Source of the DNA: Harmothoe impar | Taxonomy: Eukaryota > Annelida > Polychaeta > Phyllodocida > Polynoidae | Assembly (NCBI GenBank): GCA_947462335.1 | Contig: OX381713.1 | Location: 23,304,381 to 23,368,380, forward strand | Length of the DNA: 64,000 nt | Reading direction: 5' to 3' | Part shown: in pieces, positions 39,801-52,527 of the stretch | How the letters are laid out: the number at the start of each line of letters is the position of its first letter | Position numbering within the stretch: the first letter of the stretch is position 1 | The notes under the pieces: generated by a model | Told to the model about the DNA's origin: nothing | Database searches by the model: none | The model's input: the letters and a program-made list of their open reading frames with translations, nothing else | Translations under genes and position numbers: made by a program

Positions 39801-42800
39801 CAAGGATGTTGGTGAGTACTTCTCATAATAAGTGCCTTTAGACACTCAGAGACTGAAAGACAAAGAGGATGCATATCATATACTGCTATAATGTGTAGTA
39901 AAATAACTGTAACTGTAACAAGTTCATAAGTATGATTATTAAGATGAAATTTGATGTGCCTAAAACCATATCATCAAGATAAAATAAATGGCTTTATTTC
40001 AACATAGTATTACATACTTCATCTATGATGACTTTACATAATATTATACAAGTTCATGTGACATACAAGACAAACATCAGTTGTAGACATATTTATAAGT
40101 GTTTTGTTGGACTCTATGCCTTGACCGACTCTCTGGACACTGGAGGGAGGTTAAGTTAATTAAGGTTAAACTCTCCTTTTGAAGATGAGTCAGAAAACGT
40201 TGACAAGGACAAGGACGCTGGTGAGTATTTCTTATTATAAGAGAATTATATAATACACTGCTATAATGTGTAAAGTGTAATGTGTAGCAAAGTAGCTGTA
40301 ACCGTAAAAAGTTCATAAGTATAATTATCAAGATGAAATTTAATGTGCCTAAAACCATAGCATCAAGATAAAATAAATGGTTTTATTTCGCCATAGTATT
40401 ACATGCTTCATAATGATTATACATAATATCATACAAGCTCATGTGACATACAAGACAAACATATGTATAAGTGTTTTGTTGGACTCTAAGCCTGAACTTC
40501 AAATTTCAACAACGCTGCCTCCGGATATTGGACTCCAAAGTCATGGAGTAGTCGATTTTGCTAAATATTTTAGCAGGCCCCTACTATTATTCATAAACAA
40601 TTTACTAACGATAGAGAGGTGTAATTACAGGACAAAGTGACATGTGTGTACATGTGTATTCCTATCGTTGTTAAAGATTTTGAAGATGCGCCGGAGAAAA
40701 CGCTTAAGATGATGCTGGCTGAAATGCAGATGAGTGAAAAGATTGATCTTGGTTACACAATTGATGATATGCTGATCAGCTGTTTGCGCCAAGGACGTTC
40801 ATGTCGCACCAGGTAAAGAGGAGAACATTGAATCAACATTGGTAAATGCTTGTCAATATTGATTTAATGTCAATTTAACATTTATTCAACGTTGAACTTA
40901 GTTTTGTGCCCGCTTGGCTGCGATCCCGACTAGTTGAATCAAATGATGATCTAGAAAATACCGCCACATATACATAATGCTCAGGTATATATTTATTAAC
41001 TAAATATAATTACGAAATAGACAGTACCATCTCATGTATAACTGACCAATTCACAATCTATAAAGAAACTCCTGGATCAACCACTTCATGGGGAATTCCG
41101 TTCAATTACACAAGGAAAAAGGGTTCGGCAAGCCACCGATGAGGCACGGTGTGACAGAATTACAGTCTTTGAGCTTGCTTACTCTTTGCCCAATAGGGAC
41201 TGTTGAAACATCTTAGCGCGTTCTGCAACTTTGCAAGTTTCCTAACATATTTACGTGTGACATAACATTGTGATAGTACCATTAACTTACATGAATCCCA
41301 CTCAGATACCCTACTACTAAATTGTGTGTGTAATATGTATACACAGCCGAAGCTTTTATTTCAACTATTCAGGACAATTTTGGTGTAAAGCAAGACATTG
41401 AGCAGTAGTGCTGATTACAAATTTGGGGTGGCAGAACTGAATAATAGCTTGACAGATACATTTGACCACAGAGTGTAGAATGCTATTGTCTGGTGTGCCT
41501 ACAGGTCATTAGGAGATTTCTTTTCATTCCAGTTTTGGAACGAACTGGATCCTGACACTCAGCATATCGTATCACATAACGCTTTCATGAAGGCCATCGT
41601 TTAATTTGATAAGACATACACAATTTTATTTAAGAACTCTACAAACTCTTGAGGACAATCACTCGATTAGTCTCTTTGATAAAAGCTGAACAGCGCCCTT
41701 CGATTTTCTATGCGAAACGTTTTGCCAAATTAACAAATAATCAATCAATGATCAATCAATAAATTTAGCATGTTTAAAAGTCGGAAAGTCCTTTGAGACC
41801 CTATCAGTGCATTACAACAAGGAGACCATGCATCTATAACTATATGCAAAAAGTAATGAATCTGTCTGAGGTATTATTACAGCTTTAACCTTCCAGCACT
41901 GACTTCAAACACACATACAATGAGGTATATGGGAACTGCTACTCGTTTAACTGGAAAAAGTCACCTTCTGTGGTGGAAGAAGATGATGAACGCCTGATGG
42001 CTGCTAGACCGGGATCACACCATGGTTGGTTCCCGTTTTTGAAGTAAAAGGGTTTGATCAACACAGAACAGCTTGCAATGCTTTTAGTGAAACAATTTCA
42101 AGCCTAACAAACAAATGTGATCAATTCGTATGCTTCATTGTTACTATCTGATCAATTGTTCACTTTAAAAAGAATAAATCTGTGACACTGTGCACATTGC
42201 CATTGTTATAGTATTATAATGATAGGGAGCAGGTCAGGCTTGACTCTTTTGGGAAAGATTTGCATACACAGAGAGAAGAAGTAGAATCACTGTAACTCTT
42301 AAATGGGAGTCCAGCCCCGGCCACTGAGGTAACTCTCACCAGGACTCTAAAGTGACTCCCAATCATTAGGGAGTCTTAGAATAGGAGTCATTATAGAGTT
42401 ATTATAGAGTCCTGCTAATGTTATGGGGTCACTTCAGAATTCTGGGGAGAGTTACCTCAGTGATCAAGTCGGGAGTCACAGTGATTCTACTTATTTCTCT
42501 GTGTAACCATGGAATACACATGTAAGAATGAATAAAATGATATTGTTTTTCTTGATGTATTGTTGGTATATTATACTGTGGACAGTTGAGGGAAAAGGGT
42601 CCTCCAAGGTAAAAACCCAATAATAAAATTGATGTCATCAGCTTTCCAGTGATATCTTTTATAAGCAGGTACCACTTCTAGTTTTTGAGTACTGGCTCTC
42701 TGAATATGGGTGGTCACTGTCCAATCTTAAATGCCAATAAGCTCTATCTTCCTTTGTTTTAGAGATATTCCTATCTAATTAGCATAATTATGCTAATTAT

Positions 42801-45800
42801 CAAATATCCAAACTTTTTCAAACAATTGGTCACAGCTTTTGATCTAAAAATGGTATTTACATTTTGTTTTTAGCATAGAAATTGTTTTGGGGCCTTCTTT
42901 CATTCAATTTTTTAAAATTTTCGATTTAGAATGAAAATCATGTTTCCGTGGCAACCAATGTGTGCAAAAACACCAATTTAGGCCCAAAAACGTTCTTTTT
43001 CATTCCAAATATGGAATGTTTTCACCAAAAATGGAATCTTCTAACGTGGCCTATCATATTCTACATAAAAAAGTAGTATAGACAGGATTTTGCTATATCT
43101 TGGTCCTTTTTGGCTATATGGAGCCCCCTGGTGGCCAAAGTTGGTACTAAAAATCCCCCGCGGAGGTCCCTTTTCCCTTGTTGATCCACAGGTGTTGAGT
43201 TTACCTTCAATGTGAGGCTGGATGAGTACACACCAGGGCAGGTTGAAGGGGTCGGCATGAGGGTGTCAGTACACGACCAGTACATGATGCCTTTTCCTAA
43301 TGATGAGGGCATCTCCATTGCCACAGGCCACCTCACCCACATGGGAGTCAAAAAGGTGAGTGTCTCCCTATTAGAGTGACGCAACAGGGCAATAAGAGTC
43401 AATCTAGAAATGACTCTGCTGTGGACAGAGTTAGCTCCACTTGACTCTGCACTGAAGGTAGAGTCAAATTGTACAAGCGCCAAGGGGTATGACACGAGTA
43501 GCTGTGAGCCCTATAAAGTATCAGAGTCAAGTATGAGTTGACTATGGTAAAAGAGCCATGCTGACACCTTTACTTCTCTCTGTGAATTTGTCCATCTACC
43601 CAGTACACTTTTCAAAACCCACTGCCATACCTAACCCAAAACAGCAGTTTCAAAATAAGTTAGTTAAATACCTATGTTATCTTTATTAAAGGATATAGAT
43701 AATGCATGAATTGAATAATGCATAACCTTTTCTTACCTTTTGACAACCTTAGGCAACTATGCAGAGATATGCAGGGTCCTGTGTGCCATGGTGGGCTAGG
43801 AAGGAGGAGGTAAACGTCTACGGGGAACTATATGGAGCTGCATATAGCACTGACGTATGTATTCATACTTCCAACAAGAAATAACTATTTGATGTCCATA
43901 TAGCAACCAAATATTGTTAAATTTAGCAAACCTTGCACTAGGTCATGCACTACAATAGTAATAGTATTTTTATGACACAAAACCCAACATAACACTACAA
44001 TATTAAGCTGTACTTCGACACAACGAGGGACCTGAGAAAAGTTACATAGCTTGATGTCCATTTGCCATGGTTATTGTATCAAAATGTCTATGGTGATAAC
44101 TAATATGACAAATAATATTATCATGGAGCTTGACCTGAGCTTCTGCCTATTGGCAAACTTGGAATGGAAGATTTCTATCATTACTTTCTTAATCAAACTG
44201 CTCTACAAATGTTGATGGAATAACAAGTGAAAAGCTGAGGTCACCCCGGAGACGTTGGCATGTCCAGTGGTGCATGTGCACACTGTACAATACTGCCATA
44301 ATTATTAACGCTTATCATAATTTCGTCCCTTATATAAGGTCCTCATTTTTAAGTACAAGCCCAGATTTTAGTGCACAATAAATATTTCAAGACCCCTCCC
44401 AACCTGGTACTTATAAGAGACAAGTATTTATTATATGAGAGTCCTAGTGCTAGATAAAACATGACAACCATTGTACTCTACAATATCAACTTAATATCAT
44501 TGGAGTTGGTTCGCAGAGGACAAAGTTGTCTTCCATTCAGCAGTGACTTTATGTGGGAGGTGAAAGTAAACCTACATGTTGGAGGGTGTGTGTTGATGAT
44601 AGCCGAAAAAGGGAGTGTTCATTTATTAGTTACAGGCGGGGGTTGGCGGGGGTGTAAAGATTTTCAACCCCTCTCAAGGAGGAGCGTAAAAGAGGGGCCC
44701 TCTTGAGGGGTTCGTAAAAACTTAAGCCCCTTTTTCGCAAAAAGGTCCGCGCATAACTATAGTCCAAAGGGGGGCGAAAATATTCGGCGAGGAGGGGGGC
44801 ATGAAATATTCCACGCACTCTAGACAGTGGGGGTGTAAAGAATTTCTGCGCCTCTGCATGAAATCTCACCACCCCTCCCCCTGTGTAATTAGTAAATGAA
44901 CACTCCCTAATATCCCATTGCGACATTGCCTTCAGGCCTGCTACAAGACGTGCCTCCAGCAGCAGGTCATCAGTAACTGTAACTGCAGCAGTGCAGACTT
45001 CCCCAACTCAGGAAAAGCCTTCGACCATCATCTGAACGTATCTAAAAAGGTGTGCAGTCATCAAGGAGAAGAAGGTGTGTATGCCTTAGAGAAACGGCAT
45101 CCTAAATTGTACTGCTTGTGTATTGGAGCCATAAGAGTTGATTCGAATTCAAATTTAACTGCCTATAGTGATTCTGCCCGGGAGACTGATAGACTGTTTT
45201 GTTAGACTGAAAGGTGGAGGATGTCCAAGGGTGGCCAAATTGTAATGTTTTAGGAGAACTCCTAGGTGAGAGATTTTAAAAGCGAAATACAGTGGGAATG
45301 TAGGATAGCAAGAGCAATAATTAGGCAATTTCCTAAAACGGAAATAGAGAGTACAGACCTTGATACTAGAAAAGAGTGTCGTGCATATTTCTCAGTACGG
45401 CCAAATAAAAAAAAAAGTGTGTTTCAGGGTACCCGACCCTACCAAGGAAAACAGGGCCGACCCTAGAAATTCTTATCCAATTTTAAAAAATATTTATACT
45501 TTAGGTCATTTTAGGGCAATTTAAGAGTTGTTCTGATAATTCAAGAGTCGAGGCGGTCGTCGGCGAGTCGGCAATAAAGTTCGCGAGCCAATTTCTAGGT
45601 ACTTTTCAGGCCAAAGTAAAAAAGAAAAAAAATCTGACCTACCTACCCTAGATTTTTAGACCATGTAACCTGAAACACACCTTCTTCTTTTTTGGCCTAA
45701 CCGCACGAATGACGTTTTTTTTTAAACTAGTTCATTCATTACATTTGCATTGAATACTAAAATGTACCCCCTTTTTATGATTACTTTGGTGATTTCACAA

Positions 45801-47696
45801 CCAGGAGCCTGCTTGGAGATGATCCAAAGATGGTACAATGGAGGAACTCTGGAATGTAGCTGCCCAGATCGCTGCAGGTAGGTATTGGGTGTTCTTGAAT
45901 TTACTGAATAATTAATTGGAGTAGTATAGTATGTATCGGAACGGGACTATGCTTAACTACTGTTTATTACTCAATCGACCTGCAGCCAATCAGAAGCCTC
46001 CATTTGACCGGAAGTGACGTCACATGCCCATATAAGGGCATACCGGAAGTGACGTCACGTGACCTTGACCTAGTTAGAGGTCAAGGTCATGACGCAGCCA
46101 ATCAGAGGCTTCCATTTGACCGGAAGTGACGTCACACGCCCATATAAGGGCATACCGGAAGTGACGTCATGTGACCTTCACATGTCCATATAAGGGCATA
46201 CCGGAAGTGACGTCACGTGACCTTGACTTAGTTAGAGGCTTCTGATTGGCTGGTACACCGGAAGTGACCCATTATGCAAATGAGGGGACTACTTCCGGTC
46301 AAATGGAGACCCCTGATTGGTTGGGTCATGAAGAAATGTGTCTCTTAATTTTTTTTGTTTAGGAAGTGATCGACTTTAGGATCACGTGACCGGAAGTGAC
46401 CTGATGAGTCACGTGACTAGAAGTGACGACGACACATGCCTTAATTAGGCGATCAGCAGCGACCGGAGGAAGTGTCACTTTAAGAGGACACGCTAGTTAA
46501 TTGTTATAATTTTTTTTACTTACTAATAAAAGAAGACGTATGAAAATAAAACACAACAATAATTTTATTTTTTTTTTTATTTTCTTTTTTTCAATTCTTA
46601 TAAACACGCTATTTTTGGAAAGATGCGCTCAATCAATCAATAACACACTTTTTTTTCATATTTTTAAAGGACTCGTTGTCACACCGTTAGAATGCACGCG
46701 ACGCTTATAATACAAGTAGATTTTTGGGATTTTCTTTCACCGGTGCCGCTGACTCGATCGTAGCAAATGTAAGTCTTAGGGTTGAGACTTAGGATCCCGT
46801 CACCTTCCCACGCCGCTTTCATAAGCCCCGAAGTTCTCAGATCGTGAAGGTAACGTCTCTCACAACATCCGCCGGGCGGCGGACACCATTTTCGCACTTT
46901 TTTCCGTTTTTATCTTCACGAAAAGCTCTAAGTGATCGTCACACACCGATGTCGGAATCCGCTTTCGTTTCTTTCTGAAGTATGTCTCTCTCAGGCGAGG
47001 TTTGACTACACAGAGGCAAATATCAGAGGCACCCAATAGCGCTAATTCTACTCTCAGACAAGGGTCAGGCACTGCTGGACTATAATAGATGGGTCAAGGG
47101 CTATTCTAGTGAGGGTCAGGCTACGCCGGACATTCAATAACAAGCTGGACTTTGGCAAACTTGCTTGAAAGTCTGACCATGCGGGATCCTCATGCCATAG
47201 TCTGGCAATGCTGAACTCTTGGGAGAGTATGCTGGACTCTTGCTGGCCAGACTTTCAAGCAAATTTGCCAAAGTCCAGCTTGTTATTGAATGTCCCGCGT
47301 AGCCTGACCCTCAGTAGAATAGTCCTTGACCCATCTATTATAGTCCAGCAGCGCCTGACCCTTGTATGAGAGTAGTATTGGCGACATTGGCCGACTCTGA
47401 TATTTACCCGTGTGTACGGTGGGAGGAGGGGGTTCACAGCCACAGCTTGCGCTTATAGAGCGCTACTAGCGGAGGTCTGGATGAGGAGACTACGGCGTTT
47501 GTCTTAAAAAAAAATAGCCATGGCACATGTCGATGTCGCTTAATTATGCTCATATCTCATGGCGATTTTAAGAATTGCTCATGTCACCTGTCACTATGTT
47601 TTTCAAGCTTCATGTCAAATGTCACTAGGTCTCATGTCGAATGTCGATGCTAAGAAACAGACATGACGTCATCTCGAATTTAGCGGTCTACACTAC

Positions 47697-47728
<32 letters not shown>

Positions 47729-50700
47729 GTGCAGCTCGTGCAGCTGCTGACAGCTGCAGCTGCTGTAGTTGCTGACGCTGTCACGGATGCTGTTGACAGA
47801 TGCTGCTGCTTGTGCCGCTCGTGCAGCTGCTGCTGCTGCTGCTGACGTTGTCACGGATTCCGCTGACAGATGCTACTGCTTGTGCTGCTTGCGCTGCTCG
47901 TGCAGCTGCTGCAGCTGCTGACGATGTCACGGATACTGTTGACAGATGTGGCTGCTTGTGCTGCTTGTGCAGCTGCTGCTGCTGCTGACGATGTCACGGA
48001 TGCTGCTGACAGATGCTGCTGCTTGTGCTGCACGAGACTGAGTAGCCGCTATTACTAATGCTACTAATACTAGTATGAGAAAATACATTTAGTCAGTTGA
48101 TTAAATCAAGGAGGTTTTCTGACTTCAGTGGATCGTTTAGCCATCGGCCACGGGCAAAACTTGAAACCATTTTATACATGGGACAATTGGCAGAGTCGAA
48201 ACGTGTTGGTACGATGGGGTCGATCATGTTCATCATCAGTTCAGGCAAAGGAAGTGTGTCGACAGCACGCGAAAACTTCATGTCTGAATGTTTCAACACA
48301 AGACTTTTTATCACACTCACACAGCTGCTTTGAAGAGTGAATCCTTGACCAAACTTGTGCTTTTCCAACACAGCTTTGGCTTCTTTCTGTGCAGTAAGGG
48401 ATCTCTCTTTCGGGTTCATCTCAGTGCTGTCTAGCATGTCCTCAAAGTCTTTAACATAATGTTCCAACGGGCTACAAATGATGGACTCCAGATCATCGTC
48501 CGCATATGTCGTCTCCTCGCACCATATTGTGTCTTCGCCTGTTTCGAATTCCGTCATTTTCTTGACAATCTCCTCCTGAGTGCCTTGCATATATCGAAGC
48601 TCTTTCAAGGAGTTGATAACTTGTATGGCGAAGACTGACAAACTTGAAGGAATTTCACCACAGTCAGGCCAAGTATACGGAGCTAAGAAAAATAGCTCTA
48701 ACAAAATCTTCTCCCTCTGTCCAAATGAAACTACTGTTCCGATGAAGTTGAAGCATGCTTCTATCCATTGCTCCTTGGTGACGTCCTTCCAATGTTTCTT
48801 TACCTCACATGCATCATAGGGCACTGTTTCTCTTCTTGCTTCAAGTGGGAGTTGCTTTTTCTTTCTTGGACTCATTTCGAGAGGGTTTCGATGCTCTGTA
48901 GCGTCAACACTTTCATAAATAAAGAAAATAGCAGAACTAATCATCGTAACGTGCTGAGCGAGCGTAGAGTGGACGATGCTACGAAGATGAAGGGCGGGTG
49001 GAGAAAGTGTGACGGGTGAGAGTGGCGTTTCACTCCTTATGTACCCTGTCCTAGATAAGCCTCTTAAACGGCTGAAAAGACTCTCTCAGTACAGAGCTTC
49101 TACCGCAGGTGGGTTTAGACTTAAGCAGCTTAGTTCACACACGTGTCTGTTAGAAAAGCTACTTGCACACCTGCCTTCCCTTTTCACTAGTATTCACCCT
49201 CTGCCGACTTATAAGACACCTATACACTCCTTCTCGTGAAATCTATGGAAGATGATGGAAGGACCACCGACTAGATTTTCTTTGATCAGAGCGTGGAGGA
49301 CGGCGTCGAACGGAGGGAACGTTGTGAACACAGCTTATAGGTTTTGGAAGAGGACCTGTAAAGTCAAACTGGCGAGAGAGATCTCGTCTTTCAACATGAC
49401 AATGCTGCGATCTTGGAAAAAATTAGCGTGATTTTTTCAAAAGCTTCTATGAAAGGTTTGACGTCTTCGTTGTTGTAGTGGATCAAGTAATCTCTCATAG
49501 TTTGCATCTTTTTGTCATACTAAACTTTCTGACATGTGGCGTAGTCGGATTTCGGCCATTTTGACGCCCGTCAGTTCGCTGTCAAAAGCCGATCTCGGTG
49601 GCAGGGTTCTGTTTACCAGTTTCTTGGTATACGTCATCCATTCGTAAGGAAAGCGACCTTTCTCTTCGTTTCTGGTGAAAGCTCGCAAATAATTCGCGTA
49701 GCTGTAACCAAGTGCCAAATAGTTGACTACTACGTCCAAGAAAACTGTGTGTAAACCGTCAAGTATTGATTGCTTCTCTTTATGACGCTGAATTGTTGGT
49801 TTCTTCGGTCTCCGGAGGCAAAGAACGAGTGAAGGCGTATTTTTGATCAGGTTCAAGTCGTAACGCTCCGAGTTGAAGCCCACGACTGGAGCTTGACGGA
49901 TGTATCTCAGAAGCCGCTTCTTCAGTTGAACTAACGGTTGTCTGGTGTGAGCTGCAGCGAAGCCGCCTGGAGAAGGGGTGAATGTCGCTTCCTCCAGCAG
50001 GAGAGCTTCACCTATCGCCACATGTAACTTCGCTAACGTTGGTCGGTAAAGTTCTAGCACAGCTTTCTCGATGACTTTGGCATTCTCGTTTATGTGATTT
50101 TAAACTCGGTCTAACAAGGGGTCGGAATCTGCGTCGGATTCTCTGACGTACACCGTCCCCTCCTACCCCGGAAAGTCGGATGCGACGCTAGCCGACAAAG
50201 GGACGTGATCCCACAGCAGGGACACGTGTTCGGTCGAAGGTTATCTGCACGGTCTGAAGAAAGCCTCGAAATCGAAGGTAATGTTGTAAGGGTAGATTCT
50301 GGAATGTCCGTCGGGAGGAAAAGTTTCACGTGTGGCAGCGGGACAGAACTGACGTAACAAATTTGAAGCGCGCTTGCTGGTGTTGTATAAGTGAAAGGAA
50401 ATGTGGCGGAAGACGCAGAGGTTGTCCTTGTTGGGAAAATCTAACACACGGCTTCTCTTTCCAACTCGACCGTCCTGACTGTTCCTACCGCCTATGGGAA
50501 AACCCCCCGGTCCCATGTAAACGCAAATGTTCAAAATTAGTAGGAAAAAGAGCGCACCGCTTGGTGTCAGCGTCGCAAAGTTTCCGTACTTCCTCGCAAG
50601 CGACGGTGTTTTCCATCTTTGAGAGGAGCTCTTCCAAAGTTTCTGAATTAGTTATAGTAGGGAGCGGTTGTAATGAGAGTTGTGTTGTTCTGGGAGACGT

Positions 50701-52479
50701 GAAAGTAGCGCAGTATGCTCTTGTCTTCTCTGTGTTGTAAGAGTAAGCCTACCGAGAAACCCACTTTTTATCATTGTGTGAAGCAGATTGCGACGCATAG
50801 TATCTACAGCGTCACTCAACTCGCCGGTTGGTAGTTTGACGTTTGTTACACTCACGCGAGTCCCGTGCATCCTGACACTCGTTCGTATTGCAGGCCAATT
50901 CGCCGTGAACGTTTCCTCACCGTTCGGTACAGCGCATGTACGTGGAGGGATAGTCACCTCGTCCAGAGATTCGCGTCGACAGGTGATCTTTTCAGCAATC
51001 GACATCGCCGCATAGAGGGCAAAACTTAGGTATTGTTCTTCATTTTTCTACGGGTCACTCGTGATTGTACGGTCTTTTAAAAATTTTGAAACACTTTTCG
51101 CAAACGTCCTACGTCATGTTTTTCTTTTTTTGTTTTTTCACTTATTTACCAATTATTTAAAAAAAATAAACGTTATTTATCACTTCGAATACTAGACGCC
51201 TCTTACCACACGATACTATTAGCATAGTGAAAGGCGACTGTAGTCTAGGATCGAATTCAACAGATGTCCATCTTACTGCAGGGATCAGACGAGAGTGGTC
51301 AACACTGGAGTGTCACAGCTCACTTTTATGTCTTTGGGTACAGCTGCATACAACCCTTGAACATACATTGCGACGTCGCTGCGACCCATGTCGTCTTGCA
51401 ACACTTTCATCAGAGCCATAGGCTCAGACGTCTCGTTGTACTTCCAAGCTCTCAGCACTTCATAGACAGGGTTCTTCACAGTCCTGTCAGAAGGCACAGG
51501 TTGAGAGATGAAAGTTACTTCATGAGAAGTCAACCCTAAGTAGATCCCTATGGTCTTCCAGTCTCTAGGGCAGAGCTCAGCTAAAAGAGAGAAATATTTC
51601 TGCACTTTCCACTCCATGTCTCCACTCTCTAAGCCATCCCACATGTCATGCTTGTCCATGTACTCACGTGAGAATTTGATGAGGTCCATACGGTAAGATT
51701 CTTCCAAGGCGGCGGCTAGGTCCTTCCACCTAGTAGTACAACTTTTCTGGTACCAAGTAGTAAACATTTCTCTAGCTTGAGTTATGACACTTGTCTCACA
51801 ACTGAGATATCCCATATCCTTCAAGTTCACTTCAAGGTATGAACCTAACCGTATGTAATCTGATGTCGGCAACTTACTACTTATTTTCAGTAGCATAGCG
51901 TCTGACAAGTATCCTAACGGCTCTGCTTTGAAGTATGATGATACAGGTACTACTGCAGCAGAACCAATAACAGGAGCAGCGTCTGCGCTGGTATCAGACG
52001 ACTCGTTGTCGGAACAGGGCAACCGCACGACTTCGTAAGGTGGTGGTGAGGGCAGTCGCCACGGACCGGACGCGCTACCAGTGGAAATGAGGTCGAAAAA
52101 CGGACTGTGCGCCCGTAACCCTTCGGGTTCCTCGTACGCCTCGTCGTCAGCGTCAATCTCTGTCTCACCCTGTTGCTTTAGGGCATGTATGTCTACTACG
52201 CGCTGCTGGGGCTGAGTGTCCGAATAGCTGTAAGTCTCAGCGCGAGCGGCGTTGATGGCGTCGGTTGATGTAGCGGTGGAGAGGTTCTGTGCAACGTGCT
52301 GCGTGTCAGTACTAGTAGCGGCAGTCGCAGCAAGAGGTGTAGCAGCAGCAGCAGCAGCAGCAGCAGCAGGCGCAGCGCTAGCAGGTGCAGCAGTAGCAGG
52401 CGCAGCAGTAGCAGGCACAGCAGCAGCAGGCGCAGCAGCCTCAGCAGGCGCAGCAGTAGCAGGCGCAGCAGTAGCAGGC

Positions 52480-52527
<48 letters not shown>

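Larger units (their letters stand above)
38690..40480. repeat. tandem ~400-bp repeat, four full units plus a partial fifth
   Basis: The landmark 'gttcata' recurs at 38701, 39114, 39513, 39923 and 40311 (spacings 413, 399, 410, 388). Units 2 and 3 are nearly identical; 1, 4 and 5 are more diverged. Each full unit ends with a 'ccttttgaagatgagtca' to 'ggtgagta' stretch resembling the start of channel exon 3 ('attttgaagatgcgcc'), so the array may derive from duplicated exon-flanking DNA. It lies in intron 2. Confidence 0.85.

Noticed and set aside
38831..40358. Minus-strand frames sharing 'CPCQRFLTHLQKESLTL' in two array units
   Set aside because: Similarity comes from tandem duplication of the DNA; the plus strand offers the phase-consistent explanation and there is no start or splice support on the minus strand.
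43061..43495. 144-codon minus-strand frame
   Set aside because: Antisense shadow of channel exon 5; the sense strand carries the conserved family motifs and splice sites.
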